Shown: positions 35,630-43,871 of the stretch, one piece after another
Numbering within the stretch: the stretch's first letter is position 1
Layout: every line of letters starts with the position of its first letter
From: Deltaproteobacteria bacterium GWA2_38_16
GTDB lineage: Bacteria > Bdellovibrionota > JACOXK01 > 2-02-FULL-40-11
Reading direction: 5' to 3'
Length of the DNA stretch: 64,000 nucleotides
Assembly: GCA_001797335.1 (NCBI GenBank)
Contig: MGPE01000005.1
Coordinates: 62,001-126,000 of the forward strand
The notes under the pieces: model-generated
What the model saw: the letters and a program-made list of their open reading frames with translations, nothing else
What the model was told of the DNA's origin: nothing
Databases searched by the model: none
Translations under genes and position numbers: made by a program

Positions 35630-37489
35630 ATGGCTCAATCGTGGATTGTTACGCTACATCCGAGTGTTCACTATAAACTTCAAACAGAGTATCAAGATGC
35701 AAGGGCTTCTATTATTTCTATAGAGACGCTGGCTCAGAAATTTATTCAACAAAAGCCTGTCATCCCGGACAAATCGCTTGATATTAAATTTGAGTGGAGA
35801 GGGGCTATCGAACGATATATTGAATGTTTAAAATCTCACAAAGTATCTCCGAAAGAATTTCAAAAAGTAGCGCACAGCTTTCCTTCATTTAAAAAGGATT
35901 TTTATGTAAAGGTAGCAGAGGTGTATGCAGCGCATGAAGAGTCGGGTGGCATGAAGAGTCGGCGACAGGACCCGGAAGGCTATGTAGATAGAGATAAAAT
36001 AATGGTTCTGGCGCATCAGCTTTCCCCCGTACAAGAAGAGTTCCTAGAGCACTTATCCACGTTTGCAGAAGTAAAAAAAATTAGCACTCTTTCATCAGCC
36101 CTTAAGCCCTCTCCTTTGACTGTCTGGGAAGCCCCTACCCAGGAAAGTGAAATTAATTCTATTGCCCAAGAAATTGGTAAGCTCATTAAGAAAAAAACGC
36201 CTCTTTCTTCTATTTACATTTTTAGTGGTGATCTGGAACGCCAAAAATCAGATTTTAAAGTTATCTTTAATCGTGAACATATTCCTTATTCTTTTTGGAA
36301 TGACGTTAGAGATACCGTCGAGTGTGTTTCTATTTTTCCTTTTGAGCCTAATACCGTTGTTTTTGGTGAGATGGGAGCCGTTTTTATTTCAGGAGCTTCT
36401 TATGTGGCCAAAGACGCTTTTTTAATGACGGAAGATGAAAGAAGCTATTTTAATGAGAAGCTGGGAAAGAATGTTTTTAAAACACAGGCTGAAACAAAAG
36501 AAGAAACAAAAGAACTTTTGTCTTTTTTGATAAGCCATTCCAAAAAACTGTATGTGAGTTATACGCATCATCTGACGGTTTCATTTAAAGAATTTTTAGA
36601 AGAGCATAAAAATTATTCTTTTAAAAAACTCGCCTTTCAATCGGAACTGGCAGAACGAGTGCCTCAAGTAATTTTAAAATCTTTAAAGCCTCTTTCTTTG
36701 CTAGTACTCAAGCAAAAAAAAGAAGAGATTTTACCCCAGAGCTATTCTGTTCGAGCGCTCACCCAATATGAGCGGTGCCCCTATGGATTTTTGTTGAAGG
36801 AATGCTTGCATTTAGAGCCTGAAAAAAAAATAACTTCTGAATTGTCCTATGCTGAAGAAGGGGAGCTCGTTCATACTATTTTATTTAGATATTTTACAAA
36901 ACCTAGTTCTTTAGAAAAATGTTGTGAAGAAGCATATGCTGTGATTTCGGATAAGTTTAAAAAAGAAATTTTATATCCTGACCGTTTAAGGATTGAAAAA
37001 GGGCTAAGCCACTTTTTAAAAGCAGAAAAAGAATGGCAAACAAAAAGCCGGTTTACTCCAACATTTTTTGAACGCCCTTTTGATAAATTCCCTCTTTCTT
37101 GGAAAGGAAAAACTATTTATCTTCGAGGAAAGATTGACCGCATTGATATCGATGAAAAAACAAAAGAATTTAAGGTCATTGATTATAAAACAGGATCTCA
37201 TATCCCTAAAAGTTTTCAACTTCAATTGTATGCTATGGCGATGGAAACACTGTTTTTGAAAGGGTATCATGTGGCAGAGGGTGTTTTTTATATGCTTAAA
37301 AATAGTGAAATGAAAAAAGGGTTTGAGTGCCCGACGCTTTCTGAATGGCAGTTGGAAAAAGAAAAAACAGTAGAAAAAATATTTGAGCTTGTCCACCAAA
37401 TTGAATCTTTCTCTTTTCCCGCTACTCCGCATACCTGCTATGATTCTTGTGAAACAAAAAATGTGTGCGAACATACAGAAAATATTTGA
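35630..37489 (+). CDS. PD-(D/E)XK nuclease protein, compact AddB-like
   Basis: 619 residues from ATG 35630 (TTG 35624 is also possible). The C-terminal third is a RecB/AddB-type nuclease: YERCPYGFLL, GELVHTILF, GKIDRID and VIDYKTG supply the catalytic residues, and QLQLYAMAM is the QxxxY motif. The single Cys in YERCPY together with CYDSCETKNVC near the end matches the iron-sulfur arrangement of AddB-type nucleases. The N-terminal part has no helicase motifs and is much shorter than classical AddB (over 1000 residues). A UvrD/AddA-like helicase lies downstream, so the two may form a small AddAB-like repair complex. Confidence 0.78.
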   Translation: MAQSWIVTLHPSVHYKLQTEYQDARASIISIETLAQKFIQQKPVIPDKSLDIKFEWRGAIERYIECLKSHKVSPKEFQKVAHSFPSFKKDFYVKVAEVYAAHEESGGMKSRRQDPEGYVDRDKIMVLAHQLSPVQEEFLEHLSTFAEVKKISTLSSALKPSPLTVWEAPTQESEINSIAQEIGKLIKKKTPLSSIYIFSGDLERQKSDFKVIFNREHIPYSFWNDVRDTVECVSIFPFEPNTVVFGEMGAVFISGASYVAKDAFLMTEDERSYFNEKLGKNVFKTQAETKEETKELLSFLISHSKKLYVSYTHHLTVSFKEFLEEHKNYSFKKLAFQSELAERVPQVILKSLKPLSLLVLKQKKEEILPQSYSVRALTQYERCPYGFLLKECLHLEPEKKITSELSYAEEGELVHTILFRYFTKPSSLEKCCEEAYAVISDKFKKEILYPDRLRIEKGLSHFLKAEKEWQTKSRFTPTFFERPFDKFPLSWKGKTIYLRGKIDRIDIDEKTKEFKVIDYKTGSHIPKSFQLQLYAMAMETLFLKGYHVAEGVFYMLKNSEMKKGFECPTLSEWQLEKEKTVEKIFELVHQIESFSFPATPHTCYDSCETKNVCEHTENI

Positions 37490-37527
37490 CACGGGTTTTC
37501 ATTTTTTAGTACTTTGTCTAAATCGTT

Positions 37528-37806
37528 GTGAATAAAACTGAACTTATTGAAAAGCTAGCCAAAGAAAATGTAATTACGAGGCGTGAATCTGAAAAAGTCA
37601 TCAATATCGTTATTGATACCATTCAAAAAGCCCTCAAAAAAAGAGAAGATGTTAAAATTTCTGGATTTGGCCGCTGGTTTGTGAATCATCGAAAGGGGCG
37701 GGTGGTAAAAAATCCACAAACAGGTGAAAAAATTACCATTCATTCTTTCTATATTCCTACTTTTCGGCCTGCCAAACAGCTTAAGAATATTTTGCGCTCT
37801 TCCTAA
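37528..37806 (+). CDS. HU/IHF-family DNA-binding protein
   Basis: 92 residues, GTG start. Matches the IHF/HU fold over its full length: MNKTELIEKLAKENVITRRE, a strongly basic arm (GRWFVNHRKGRVVKNPQTGE) and FRPAKQLKN at the end. The RNPQTG-like arm and FRPAK are present. The sequence is nearer IHF-alpha than HU, but I cannot separate them firmly. It lies between the nuclease and helicase genes, with 38 bp upstream and 103 bp downstream. Confidence 0.9.
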   Translation: MNKTELIEKLAKENVITRRESEKVINIVIDTIQKALKKREDVKISGFGRWFVNHRKGRVVKNPQTGEKITIHSFYIPTFRPAKQLKNILRSS

Positions 37807-37827
37807 AAATATGTGATACACAACGCT

Positions 37828-37836
37828 TGTGGATAA
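37828..37836. promoter_or_regulatory. Perfect DnaA box upstream of the helicase gene
   Basis: TGTGGATAA, the complement of TTATCCACA, in the 103 bp gap before the UvrD-like gene. Only one was noticed in the gap, so an origin is not supported; DnaA-linked regulation of the helicase is possible. Confidence 0.3.
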
Positions 37837-37909
37837 CAGGTTCTTTTCTGTGATTTTTGGTGTATAAGCTTCGGATATAGTTTAATTTTTAGAAAATTGT
37901 TCTTTTTTT

Positions 37910-39907
37910 ATGCACACGTTAACGCAAGAAAAAATCATTCAAAGTCAGGCTCAATCTGTAGTGGTAGAGGCTCAACCCGGCAGTGGGAAAACCAGAATTT
38001 TAGTAGAACGATTGGTGACGTATATTCAAAAATATGGGATTAAGCCAGAATCCATCGTAGCCATTACCTTTACAGAAAAAGCAGCTCATGAAATTAAAGA
38101 ACGCATTCAGAATAAAGTAGATATTCCTATTGAAAAATGTTGGATATCCACCATTCATGGATTTTGTCACCGCATTCTAAGAGAAACAACGCCTATTGAT
38201 TTTTTAATTTTAACGCAAGAGCAGGCTCTCTTTTTAAAAGATCAGGCCATTGAACAATCTTTAAAAGAGCTGGTGGATCGTCGAGATCCTTCTGTGATTT
38301 CTCTTTTATCTCAAGATGGATTTCCAAAATTAAAAACGCTTCTTATGTTTTTATTTTCAAAGCGGGAAACCCTCCATTTTCTTAAAGAAGATCTTAAAGT
38401 AGATCCTCTATCTTTAGATTTTTATAAGAATCTTTTTTGTGTATTTGAGCATGTGAAAGGCCATTATGAAAAAGCCAAACAAAAGCGGAGTGCCTATGAT
38501 TTTGATGATCTTTTAATCAAATGTGTGGAGCTCTTAAAACAAAATACATTGGTTTTATCGCATTATCGGAAACTTTTTAAACTCATCATGGTGGATGAAT
38601 TTCAAGATACTAATGATATTCAGCGAGAGATTGTTGAGTTTTTTAGGGATTTTGTTTCTTTAATGATTGTAGGAGATCCCAAGCAATCCATTTATCGATT
38701 TAGGGGGGCAGAAGTGTCTCTCTTTTATGATGTAAAACAAGATATGCTTCAAAAAGAAGGTTTTTGTTTTGAAATGGTCGAAAATTTTAGGAGTACTCAA
38801 AGACTTATTGAATTTACAAATGCTTTATTTAAACCCTTGTTGGAATCTAGATTTCAAGCGTCTTTGCCAGCACGGACGCAAGAATTTGGTAACCCTATAG
38901 AATATTGGAAACGAAAAGAAGATGAAAATACGTTAACGGCTGAAGAAGGGCGCATTCAAGAAGCCGCCTGGATGGCACGGCATTTAAAAAAAGTTAAAAA
39001 GAAAACATCCTCCTCCTCTTGGTCTGATATGGCCATTTTATTTCGTGCGATGACTTTTAGTCATATTTATGAAGAGGCGCTGACCCAAGAAGGCATTCCC
39101 TGGGTGAGAACGGATGGTGGATATGTTTATGAGAGTCAAGAAGTGTGTGAACTCGTGTCTCTTTTAAAATGGGTGTTAAATCCTCAAGATGATTATGCCC
39201 TATGGAATGTGTGTATTTCAAGTTGGAGTGGTCTTTCCTCAAAAGTGATTACCTCCTTAGGGATTGAACGTGCCAGAAGAAGGCTAAAGCTCTATGATCT
39301 TTTACAGGAGAAAAAAGACATTCAGAAATTTTTGGTCTTACTTCAGCAGCTTGTAGAACAAAAAGAAAAGATGTCTTTGGAAGAGTGGTATCGGCTTCTT
39401 CCGTTGGTGTTTACCAAACATGTGTATAAGTTTTTAAGAATTGTGAGAGAATTTGAAGCCCAAAATCCCCAAAGTTCTTGGAAGGATTTTTTACAGTATG
39501 TAGAAGCCTTGCAAAAATATGGGATAGCTGCTTCTGAACCTCCCCAAGATATCGAGCAAGAAGGGGTAAGGCTTTTAACCATTCATCAATCTAAGGGATT
39601 AGAATTTGATACGGTTTTAATTCCGGATATGAGTTATTTGCCCAGAGGAGAAAGCTCTTGGGTTTTAATTGACAAAAAATTAGGGTTTGGATTAAAGGGA
39701 GATGCTATTTATACGGAAATTAAGAAACAAGAACAGGAACTAGATTTGGCTGAATCAAAACGTCTTTTTTATGTGGCTGTTACCCGGGCTAAAAATCATC
39801 TTATTTTATCCCACAGTTCAAAAAAACCAAAAATTCATACCTGGGCTCGTTTTATGGATGACTATAAACCTCTTTTAATGTCTTATATCCAAGAAGGAGA
39901 ATTTTAA
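37910..39907 (+). CDS. UvrD/AddA-like superfamily I DNA helicase
   Basis: 665 residues. Walker A AQPGSGKT (21-28), ITFTEKAAHEIKERI (motif Ia), VDEFQDT (motif II), GDPKQSIYRFRGAE (motif III), ENFRST (motif IV), LTIHQSKGLEFDTV (motif V) and FYVAVTRAKN (motif VI) are complete, so an active ATPase is likely. It lacks the C-terminal nuclease of full AddA/RecB (about 1200 residues); a nuclease is encoded two genes upstream. No clear ribosome binding site precedes the ATG; a DnaA box lies upstream. The next gene begins 5 bp after its stop. Confidence 0.9.
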   Translation: MHTLTQEKIIQSQAQSVVVEAQPGSGKTRILVERLVTYIQKYGIKPESIVAITFTEKAAHEIKERIQNKVDIPIEKCWISTIHGFCHRILRETTPIDFLILTQEQALFLKDQAIEQSLKELVDRRDPSVISLLSQDGFPKLKTLLMFLFSKRETLHFLKEDLKVDPLSLDFYKNLFCVFEHVKGHYEKAKQKRSAYDFDDLLIKCVELLKQNTLVLSHYRKLFKLIMVDEFQDTNDIQREIVEFFRDFVSLMIVGDPKQSIYRFRGAEVSLFYDVKQDMLQKEGFCFEMVENFRSTQRLIEFTNALFKPLLESRFQASLPARTQEFGNPIEYWKRKEDENTLTAEEGRIQEAAWMARHLKKVKKKTSSSSWSDMAILFRAMTFSHIYEEALTQEGIPWVRTDGGYVYESQEVCELVSLLKWVLNPQDDYALWNVCISSWSGLSSKVITSLGIERARRRLKLYDLLQEKKDIQKFLVLLQQLVEQKEKMSLEEWYRLLPLVFTKHVYKFLRIVREFEAQNPQSSWKDFLQYVEALQKYGIAASEPPQDIEQEGVRLLTIHQSKGLEFDTVLIPDMSYLPRGESSWVLIDKKLGFGLKGDAIYTEIKKQEQELDLAESKRLFYVAVTRAKNHLILSHSSKKPKIHTWARFMDDYKPLLMSYIQEGEF

Positions 39908-39912
39908 AAACG

Positions 39913-40785
39913 GTGAGCGATCTTCAGTATCAATATTTTAAAGGATTTTTTGAGGGTCATGAAAAATATATTTTAACCTATCAATCGTGGAGACCCATCT
40001 TTTGTGAAAAAGTGGTTGTTCTGCTTCATGGGTTAGGGGAGCATGTGGGACGGTATACTCCCTTGATTGAGGCTTTTAAAAATAAGGGAATTGCGTTTTA
40101 CGGATATGATCAACGAGGGCATGGATTATCGAATGGAAAAAGAGGACATGTGCCTAGCTTTCAACATTTGGCAGAAGATTTTTTAAGATTTTTAAAATTG
40201 GTATCCGTTCATGAAAATAATAGGCCTTTATTTGTATTTGCACACAGCTTGGGAGGGCTTGTGTGTTTAAATTATCTCATCGATTATCATCAAAAAGGAG
40301 GGGTTTTACCCCAAGGCGTTATCCTTTCAAATCCCATTATCAAATTGGCGCTTGTCCCACCGGCATGGAAAGTAAAATTAGCGACTACGGTTTCAAAAAT
40401 TTTACCCGGGCTTTTATTTCATAATGAAGTAAATTTGAATGACTTATCTCATGATCCAAAAATTGCTGAAAGCTTTGATCAAGATCCCTTGTGTCATCAA
40501 AAAATTTCTGCTGGCTTTTATGTGGAAATGCTCAAAGCCATGGAAAGGGTAAAAAATAACCCAGGGGCGATTTTGGCCCCTACGCTGATGCTCTTGGGTG
40601 GCCAAGATCGGGTGATTGATCCAAAAGAGAGCCAGGAATTTTTTTCAAATATGAAAGCCCAAAAATCTTTAAAGCTGTATCCCACTTTTTATCATGAGCT
40701 GGTTCATGAAATTGGAAAAGAAAAAGTGTTTGTAGATATAGACGAGTGGATTCTTGGGTTTCAAGAAAAAGTGAGTGTGGGATGA
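39913..40785 (+). CDS. Alpha/beta-hydrolase, monoacylglycerol lipase/lysophospholipase-like
   Basis: 290 residues, GTG start. VVLLHGLGEHVGRY and GYDQRGHGLSNG (oxyanion region) and the nucleophile elbow FAHSLGGL (Ser112) are typical of the MGLL/PldB serine hydrolase family; GGQDRVIDP and FYHELVHE supply the expected Asp and His. No signal peptide, so it is cytoplasmic or peripherally bound. It sits in a short run helicase-lipase-pyrE with 5 bp and overlapping ATGA junctions. Natural substrate unknown. Confidence 0.88.
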   Translation: MSDLQYQYFKGFFEGHEKYILTYQSWRPIFCEKVVVLLHGLGEHVGRYTPLIEAFKNKGIAFYGYDQRGHGLSNGKRGHVPSFQHLAEDFLRFLKLVSVHENNRPLFVFAHSLGGLVCLNYLIDYHQKGGVLPQGVILSNPIIKLALVPPAWKVKLATTVSKILPGLLFHNEVNLNDLSHDPKIAESFDQDPLCHQKISAGFYVEMLKAMERVKNNPGAILAPTLMLLGGQDRVIDPKESQEFFSNMKAQKSLKLYPTFYHELVHEIGKEKVFVDIDEWILGFQEKVSVG

Positions 40786-41324
40786 AGGACAAAGAGCGAC
40801 TTTTAGTTTTACTCAAAGAAAAATCATATCTTAAAAAGAAAGTTATTTTATCCTCTGGAAAAGAATCTAATTTTTATATTGATGTCAAACAAACGGCGTT
40901 GCATCCCGAAGGCATGGTTCTTATTGGAAAGCTTATTTTTGAGCGACTCAAAACAGGGGAAAAAGTAGAGGCTATCGGTGGGATGACGATGGGAGCAGAT
41001 CCCTTAACGGTAGCTACTTCTTTTTTTAGTTATTTAGAAAAAAAACCATTACCCTCATTTTTCATCCGCAAAGAACCCAAAAAACATGGAACTGCTCAGT
41101 GGGTGGAAGGAACTTATAATTTAAAATCTGGTATGCCTGTCGCCATTATCGAAGATGTGGTGACAACCGGAGCCTCCACTCTTTTAGCCATTGAACGAGC
41201 TATTCAGGCTGGCTATGTCGTTAAGCGTGTGATTGCCATCGTAGACCGTGAAGAAGGTGGCAAAGAAGAAATTCAAAAAGCTGGATACGCTCTAGAATCC
41301 CTCTTTACCCAATCTGATTTTTAG
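40782..41324 (+). CDS. pyrE: Orotate phosphoribosyltransferase
   Basis: Converts orotate and PRPP to orotidine-5'-phosphate in pyrimidine synthesis. The PRPP-binding motif VAIIEDVVTTGAS is complete, with SSGKESNFYIDVK near the N-terminus and FFIRKEPKKHG (catalytic loop Lys region). The ATG at 40782 overlaps the lipase stop (ATGA) and gives a normal 180-residue protein; an earlier in-frame ATG at 40746 adds unrelated residues. Confidence 0.94.
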   Translation: MKDKERLLVLLKEKSYLKKKVILSSGKESNFYIDVKQTALHPEGMVLIGKLIFERLKTGEKVEAIGGMTMGADPLTVATSFFSYLEKKPLPSFFIRKEPKKHGTAQWVEGTYNLKSGMPVAIIEDVVTTGASTLLAIERAIQAGYVVKRVIAIVDREEGGKEEIQKAGYALESLFTQSDF

Positions 41325-41400
41325 ACACTGTTCTTGGATATAAATTTAAGCCGTGTGCCGTTATTCTAGCTAGGAGAGTATTTATAATTTTTTTTATTGT

Positions 41401-41426
41401 TTTTTCATGATTTTTCATGTATATTA
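41401..41426 (+). promoter_or_regulatory. Direct repeat in the toxin-antitoxin promoter region
   Basis: TTTTTCATG occurs twice, at 41401-41409 and 41411-41419, immediately before a TATATTAT-like -10. Ribbon-helix-helix antitoxins usually bind short repeats in their own promoter, so this is a candidate operator. Tentative. Confidence 0.35.
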
Positions 41427-41446
41427 TATTTAGAGGTTTGAGATTT

Positions 41447-41665
41447 ATGGCACCCTTTAAAAAAGCAAATATTTCAACAGTTCTTTCTGTAAATGTAAAG
41501 AACGCTTTGATGTTTTTTTGTAAAAAACGAGGTTTAAAAATGAGTCATTTCATTGAAGAAGCCATTCAAGAGCACCTAGAAGATGAGATGGACTTAGAAA
41601 CTTTTGAAGCCCGAAGAACTGAAAAAAGAATCTCTTTGGCTGAAGTGCTTAAACATTTAAAATGA
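41447..41665 (+). CDS. Ribbon-helix-helix antitoxin
   Basis: 72 residues from ATG 41447 with AGAGGT about 10 nt upstream; the longer frame from 41417 is less likely. The N-terminal half looks like a ribbon-helix-helix DNA-binding fold (STVLSVNVKNALMFFCKKRG then LKMSHFIEEAI) and the acidic C-terminal part (EDEMDLETFEARR) would wrap the toxin. It overlaps the RelE-type toxin gene by 4 bp, the standard antitoxin-first arrangement. Probably autoregulated via the repeats at 41401. Confidence 0.85.
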   Translation: MAPFKKANISTVLSVNVKNALMFFCKKRGLKMSHFIEEAIQEHLEDEMDLETFEARRTEKRISLAEVLKHLK

Positions 41666-41928
41666 CTTACCGTATTGAATTTGTAAGTTCTGCAGAAAAA
41701 GAATTTAAACGCCTTCCTCGAGATATTCAAGAGAGGCTCTTAAAAGTATTTAAAATTCTAGAGATAGATCCTTATTCAGAAATTTTAAAAATCCGAAAAA
41801 TTCAAGGAAGAGATGATTTGTTCCGAATAAGAATAGGTGCTTATCGTCTCATTTATTCTATGGAACTTTCATCAAAAATTGTTATTATTCGAATCAGGCA
41901 TCGAAAAGATGTTTATCATCATTTATAA
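41662..41928 (+). CDS. RelE/ParE-family toxin
   Basis: 88 residues. YRIEFVSSAEKEFKRLP at the N-terminus, IRKIQGRDDLFRIRIGAYRL in the middle and IVIIRIRHRKDVY at the end fit the RelE/ParE fold, closest to RelE-type mRNA interferases with the Arg-rich active-site strands. It is translationally coupled to the antitoxin by an ATGA overlap. Downstream, 41929-42048 holds no gene; it contains GATCATAAAATGATC, an inverted repeat at about 41949-41963, and two AAGATTATG copies. Confidence 0.88.
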   Translation: MTYRIEFVSSAEKEFKRLPRDIQERLLKVFKILEIDPYSEILKIRKIQGRDDLFRIRIGAYRLIYSMELSSKIVIIRIRHRKDVYHHL

Positions 41929-42048
41929 CAGGAGGTCTATTTCTTTTGATCATAAAATGATCTCATATTTTAACTATATAAGATTATGTAAGATTATGAA
42001 AATGAAGTCAAAATTTATGCTCAGTGGGGATGGTATCGGCGTAAATTT

Positions 42049-43770
42049 TTAATTTTTAGATTTTTCAAAAAGGGCTTTGGATTCTTGGGCTTCGTTAAAC
42101 AAAAATTGAGTCCACATATTTTTTTCTTTTAAGGTAGCCTCAATCAAGGGGCGATATTCTTTTTCATAACGATTCAATAAGGGATTAATTTTAGTCGTCA
42201 TGAGTTCTGTTTTAAGACTTGGATTTTCTTCGATGAGGAGAGAATAGTAATACAATAAAGTCATGTCTTCTTTTCCCGTTACGGTACTTTTAGGATACAG
42301 AGATTCAATTTTTTGAATAATCTCTATTTTTTTCTGAACATCTTTTTCTGTTTCAAGGTTTTTAAGCATCTGCTGGTGAAAGGGAGCAAAGGGAAGAATG
42401 ATTTCTCCCAAAAAAGAGATTTCTTGATATTCAGGGCGAAGTCTTAAGCCATGTAAAATAAAATCCATAAATGGCAGCGATAAGCGATGATTGAGTTTTA
42501 TGGAGATATTTTTTTGGGGGGTTACTCCAAGCTTTACAAAACTATTAATGGTTTCATGATCGTCTTTGGGGTTATCTATATAAGGAATAATCCAATTGGA
42601 GAAAAAAGAAAGAATGGGAATAACCGTTTTCCCAATATGGATGCCATAAATTTGGGCCCCCACGAGTTCTGATTCTATTTGGTTATTGTCTTTGGTTTTA
42701 AGTTTGGCTTCTACTTCATAGGTGGATATTTTTTCAGTATAGAGCGTTTTCCAAGGGGGAAGCCGAAATCCAAAATTATCTTTATTCCACTCTTGAAGAA
42801 CAATGTGGGCTTTAAGCTCAGGTTCATGCGTAGTGGAAATTTCTCGTAATGAAAAGGTAATGTTTTTTACTAAAAAAGAATCCTCTTCGTGATTATTGTA
42901 CTGTTTTTGTTTTTCTGGGGAATTCATAAAGGGGAGCGAGGCTTCCATCAAGGCATTTAACCCATCGATAGAAAGAGTGTGTTCAAAGGAAATAGGGGAA
43001 TCTTTAGTAAATTCTTTAAAATAAGGATAAGGACGCCGTCTGACTTCTTCATAATGAAGAAAATCAGCCCTATCACCTTTTCCCAAAGCAACTTCTAAAG
43101 AAAATTTTTGAGCATCAATGTCAATAACGGGAGAGAGTCCCCACAGTTTTAACTCTTCTATAAAAGGATGGGGAAGAAATTGGGCAAAAAAGGAGGGTTT
43201 AAATTGAAAAAGCATGGTTCCGTCATTCCCCATTTGAAAGTAATTTCGAACGATGTGGGTGTCATTGGAATCAAAAAGCTTCACCAAATATTGATCTAGG
43301 GGGACATACTCTAAAAGCCATAACAAAATTTCAGATACTAAATGAGGTTGCCCACGCGTTTCGGGTGCTATGGGAAAGCGATTAAATAGAGTGACTCGTC
43401 CGGACTCTTCAAAAAAATCCAGTCGGTTGAAGACAAGCGTGACAAAGCCCTCCTCTAAAACAACCACTGAAAAATTAAGGGTAAACAAAAGCCCTGCAGG
43501 GTATTCCTCTTCGTATTTTTCTCCAGAAAAAATAAGTTTTTCATATAAAGAGCCCTTCATTTTCCCTTTGAGCTCAAATTGATTTTCAATAGGTAGAATT
43601 TTTAAATCAATATCGGTTAATGTGTCAGATTTTAAAAAATGAAAGAGGCTTGTCAGTAAAGGCTGACTAATCCGAAGAGTGGTGACGGGGGCATCGTAAG
43701 AAAAAAGAGAGAGGGGCAAGAGCCATAAAATAGAGCTTAACGTAAGAACATAAAAACGCCTTTTAAACAT
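42049..43770 (-). CDS. Secreted protein of unknown function
   Basis: Not recognised. 573 residues with a signal peptide (about 1-24, ending FSYD). The first 300 residues are rich in alternating beta strands, compatible with a lipid-binding barrel-like or BPI/TULIP-type fold, but I see no firm motif. The last 100 residues are helical and charged. It is convergent with the toxin gene and divergent from the HEAT-repeat gene. A periplasmic or outer-membrane-associated role is plausible. Confidence 0.75.
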   Translation of the reverse strand: MFKRRFYVLTLSSILWLLPLSLFSYDAPVTTLRISQPLLTSLFHFLKSDTLTDIDLKILPIENQFELKGKMKGSLYEKLIFSGEKYEEEYPAGLLFTLNFSVVVLEEGFVTLVFNRLDFFEESGRVTLFNRFPIAPETRGQPHLVSEILLWLLEYVPLDQYLVKLFDSNDTHIVRNYFQMGNDGTMLFQFKPSFFAQFLPHPFIEELKLWGLSPVIDIDAQKFSLEVALGKGDRADFLHYEEVRRRPYPYFKEFTKDSPISFEHTLSIDGLNALMEASLPFMNSPEKQKQYNNHEEDSFLVKNITFSLREISTTHEPELKAHIVLQEWNKDNFGFRLPPWKTLYTEKISTYEVEAKLKTKDNNQIESELVGAQIYGIHIGKTVIPILSFFSNWIIPYIDNPKDDHETINSFVKLGVTPQKNISIKLNHRLSLPFMDFILHGLRLRPEYQEISFLGEIILPFAPFHQQMLKNLETEKDVQKKIEIIQKIESLYPKSTVTGKEDMTLLYYYSLLIEENPSLKTELMTTKINPLLNRYEKEYRPLIEATLKEKNMWTQFLFNEAQESKALFEKSKN

Positions 43771-43816
43771 CTATGAGTGGGATAATTAGCAGGAGTTTTG
43801 ATCTGAGGCAAGTTTT

Positions 43817-43845
43817 TTGACTTGTAGGGGCCAGCATGCTATAAG
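43817..43845 (+). promoter_or_regulatory. Sigma-70-type promoter for the HEAT-repeat gene
   Basis: TTGACT (43817-43822), exactly 17 bp, TATAAG (43840-43845). GGAGGG follows at about 43857 and the ATG at 43872. A strong consensus match. Confidence 0.7.
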
Positions 43846-43871
43846 AGCAGCAATTTTGGAGGGTATTTATT

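Noticed and set aside
37807-37909. Possible replication origin (DnaA box, AT-rich)
   Set aside because: Only one perfect DnaA box was seen, there is no cluster, and no dnaA, dnaN or parAB genes are nearby.
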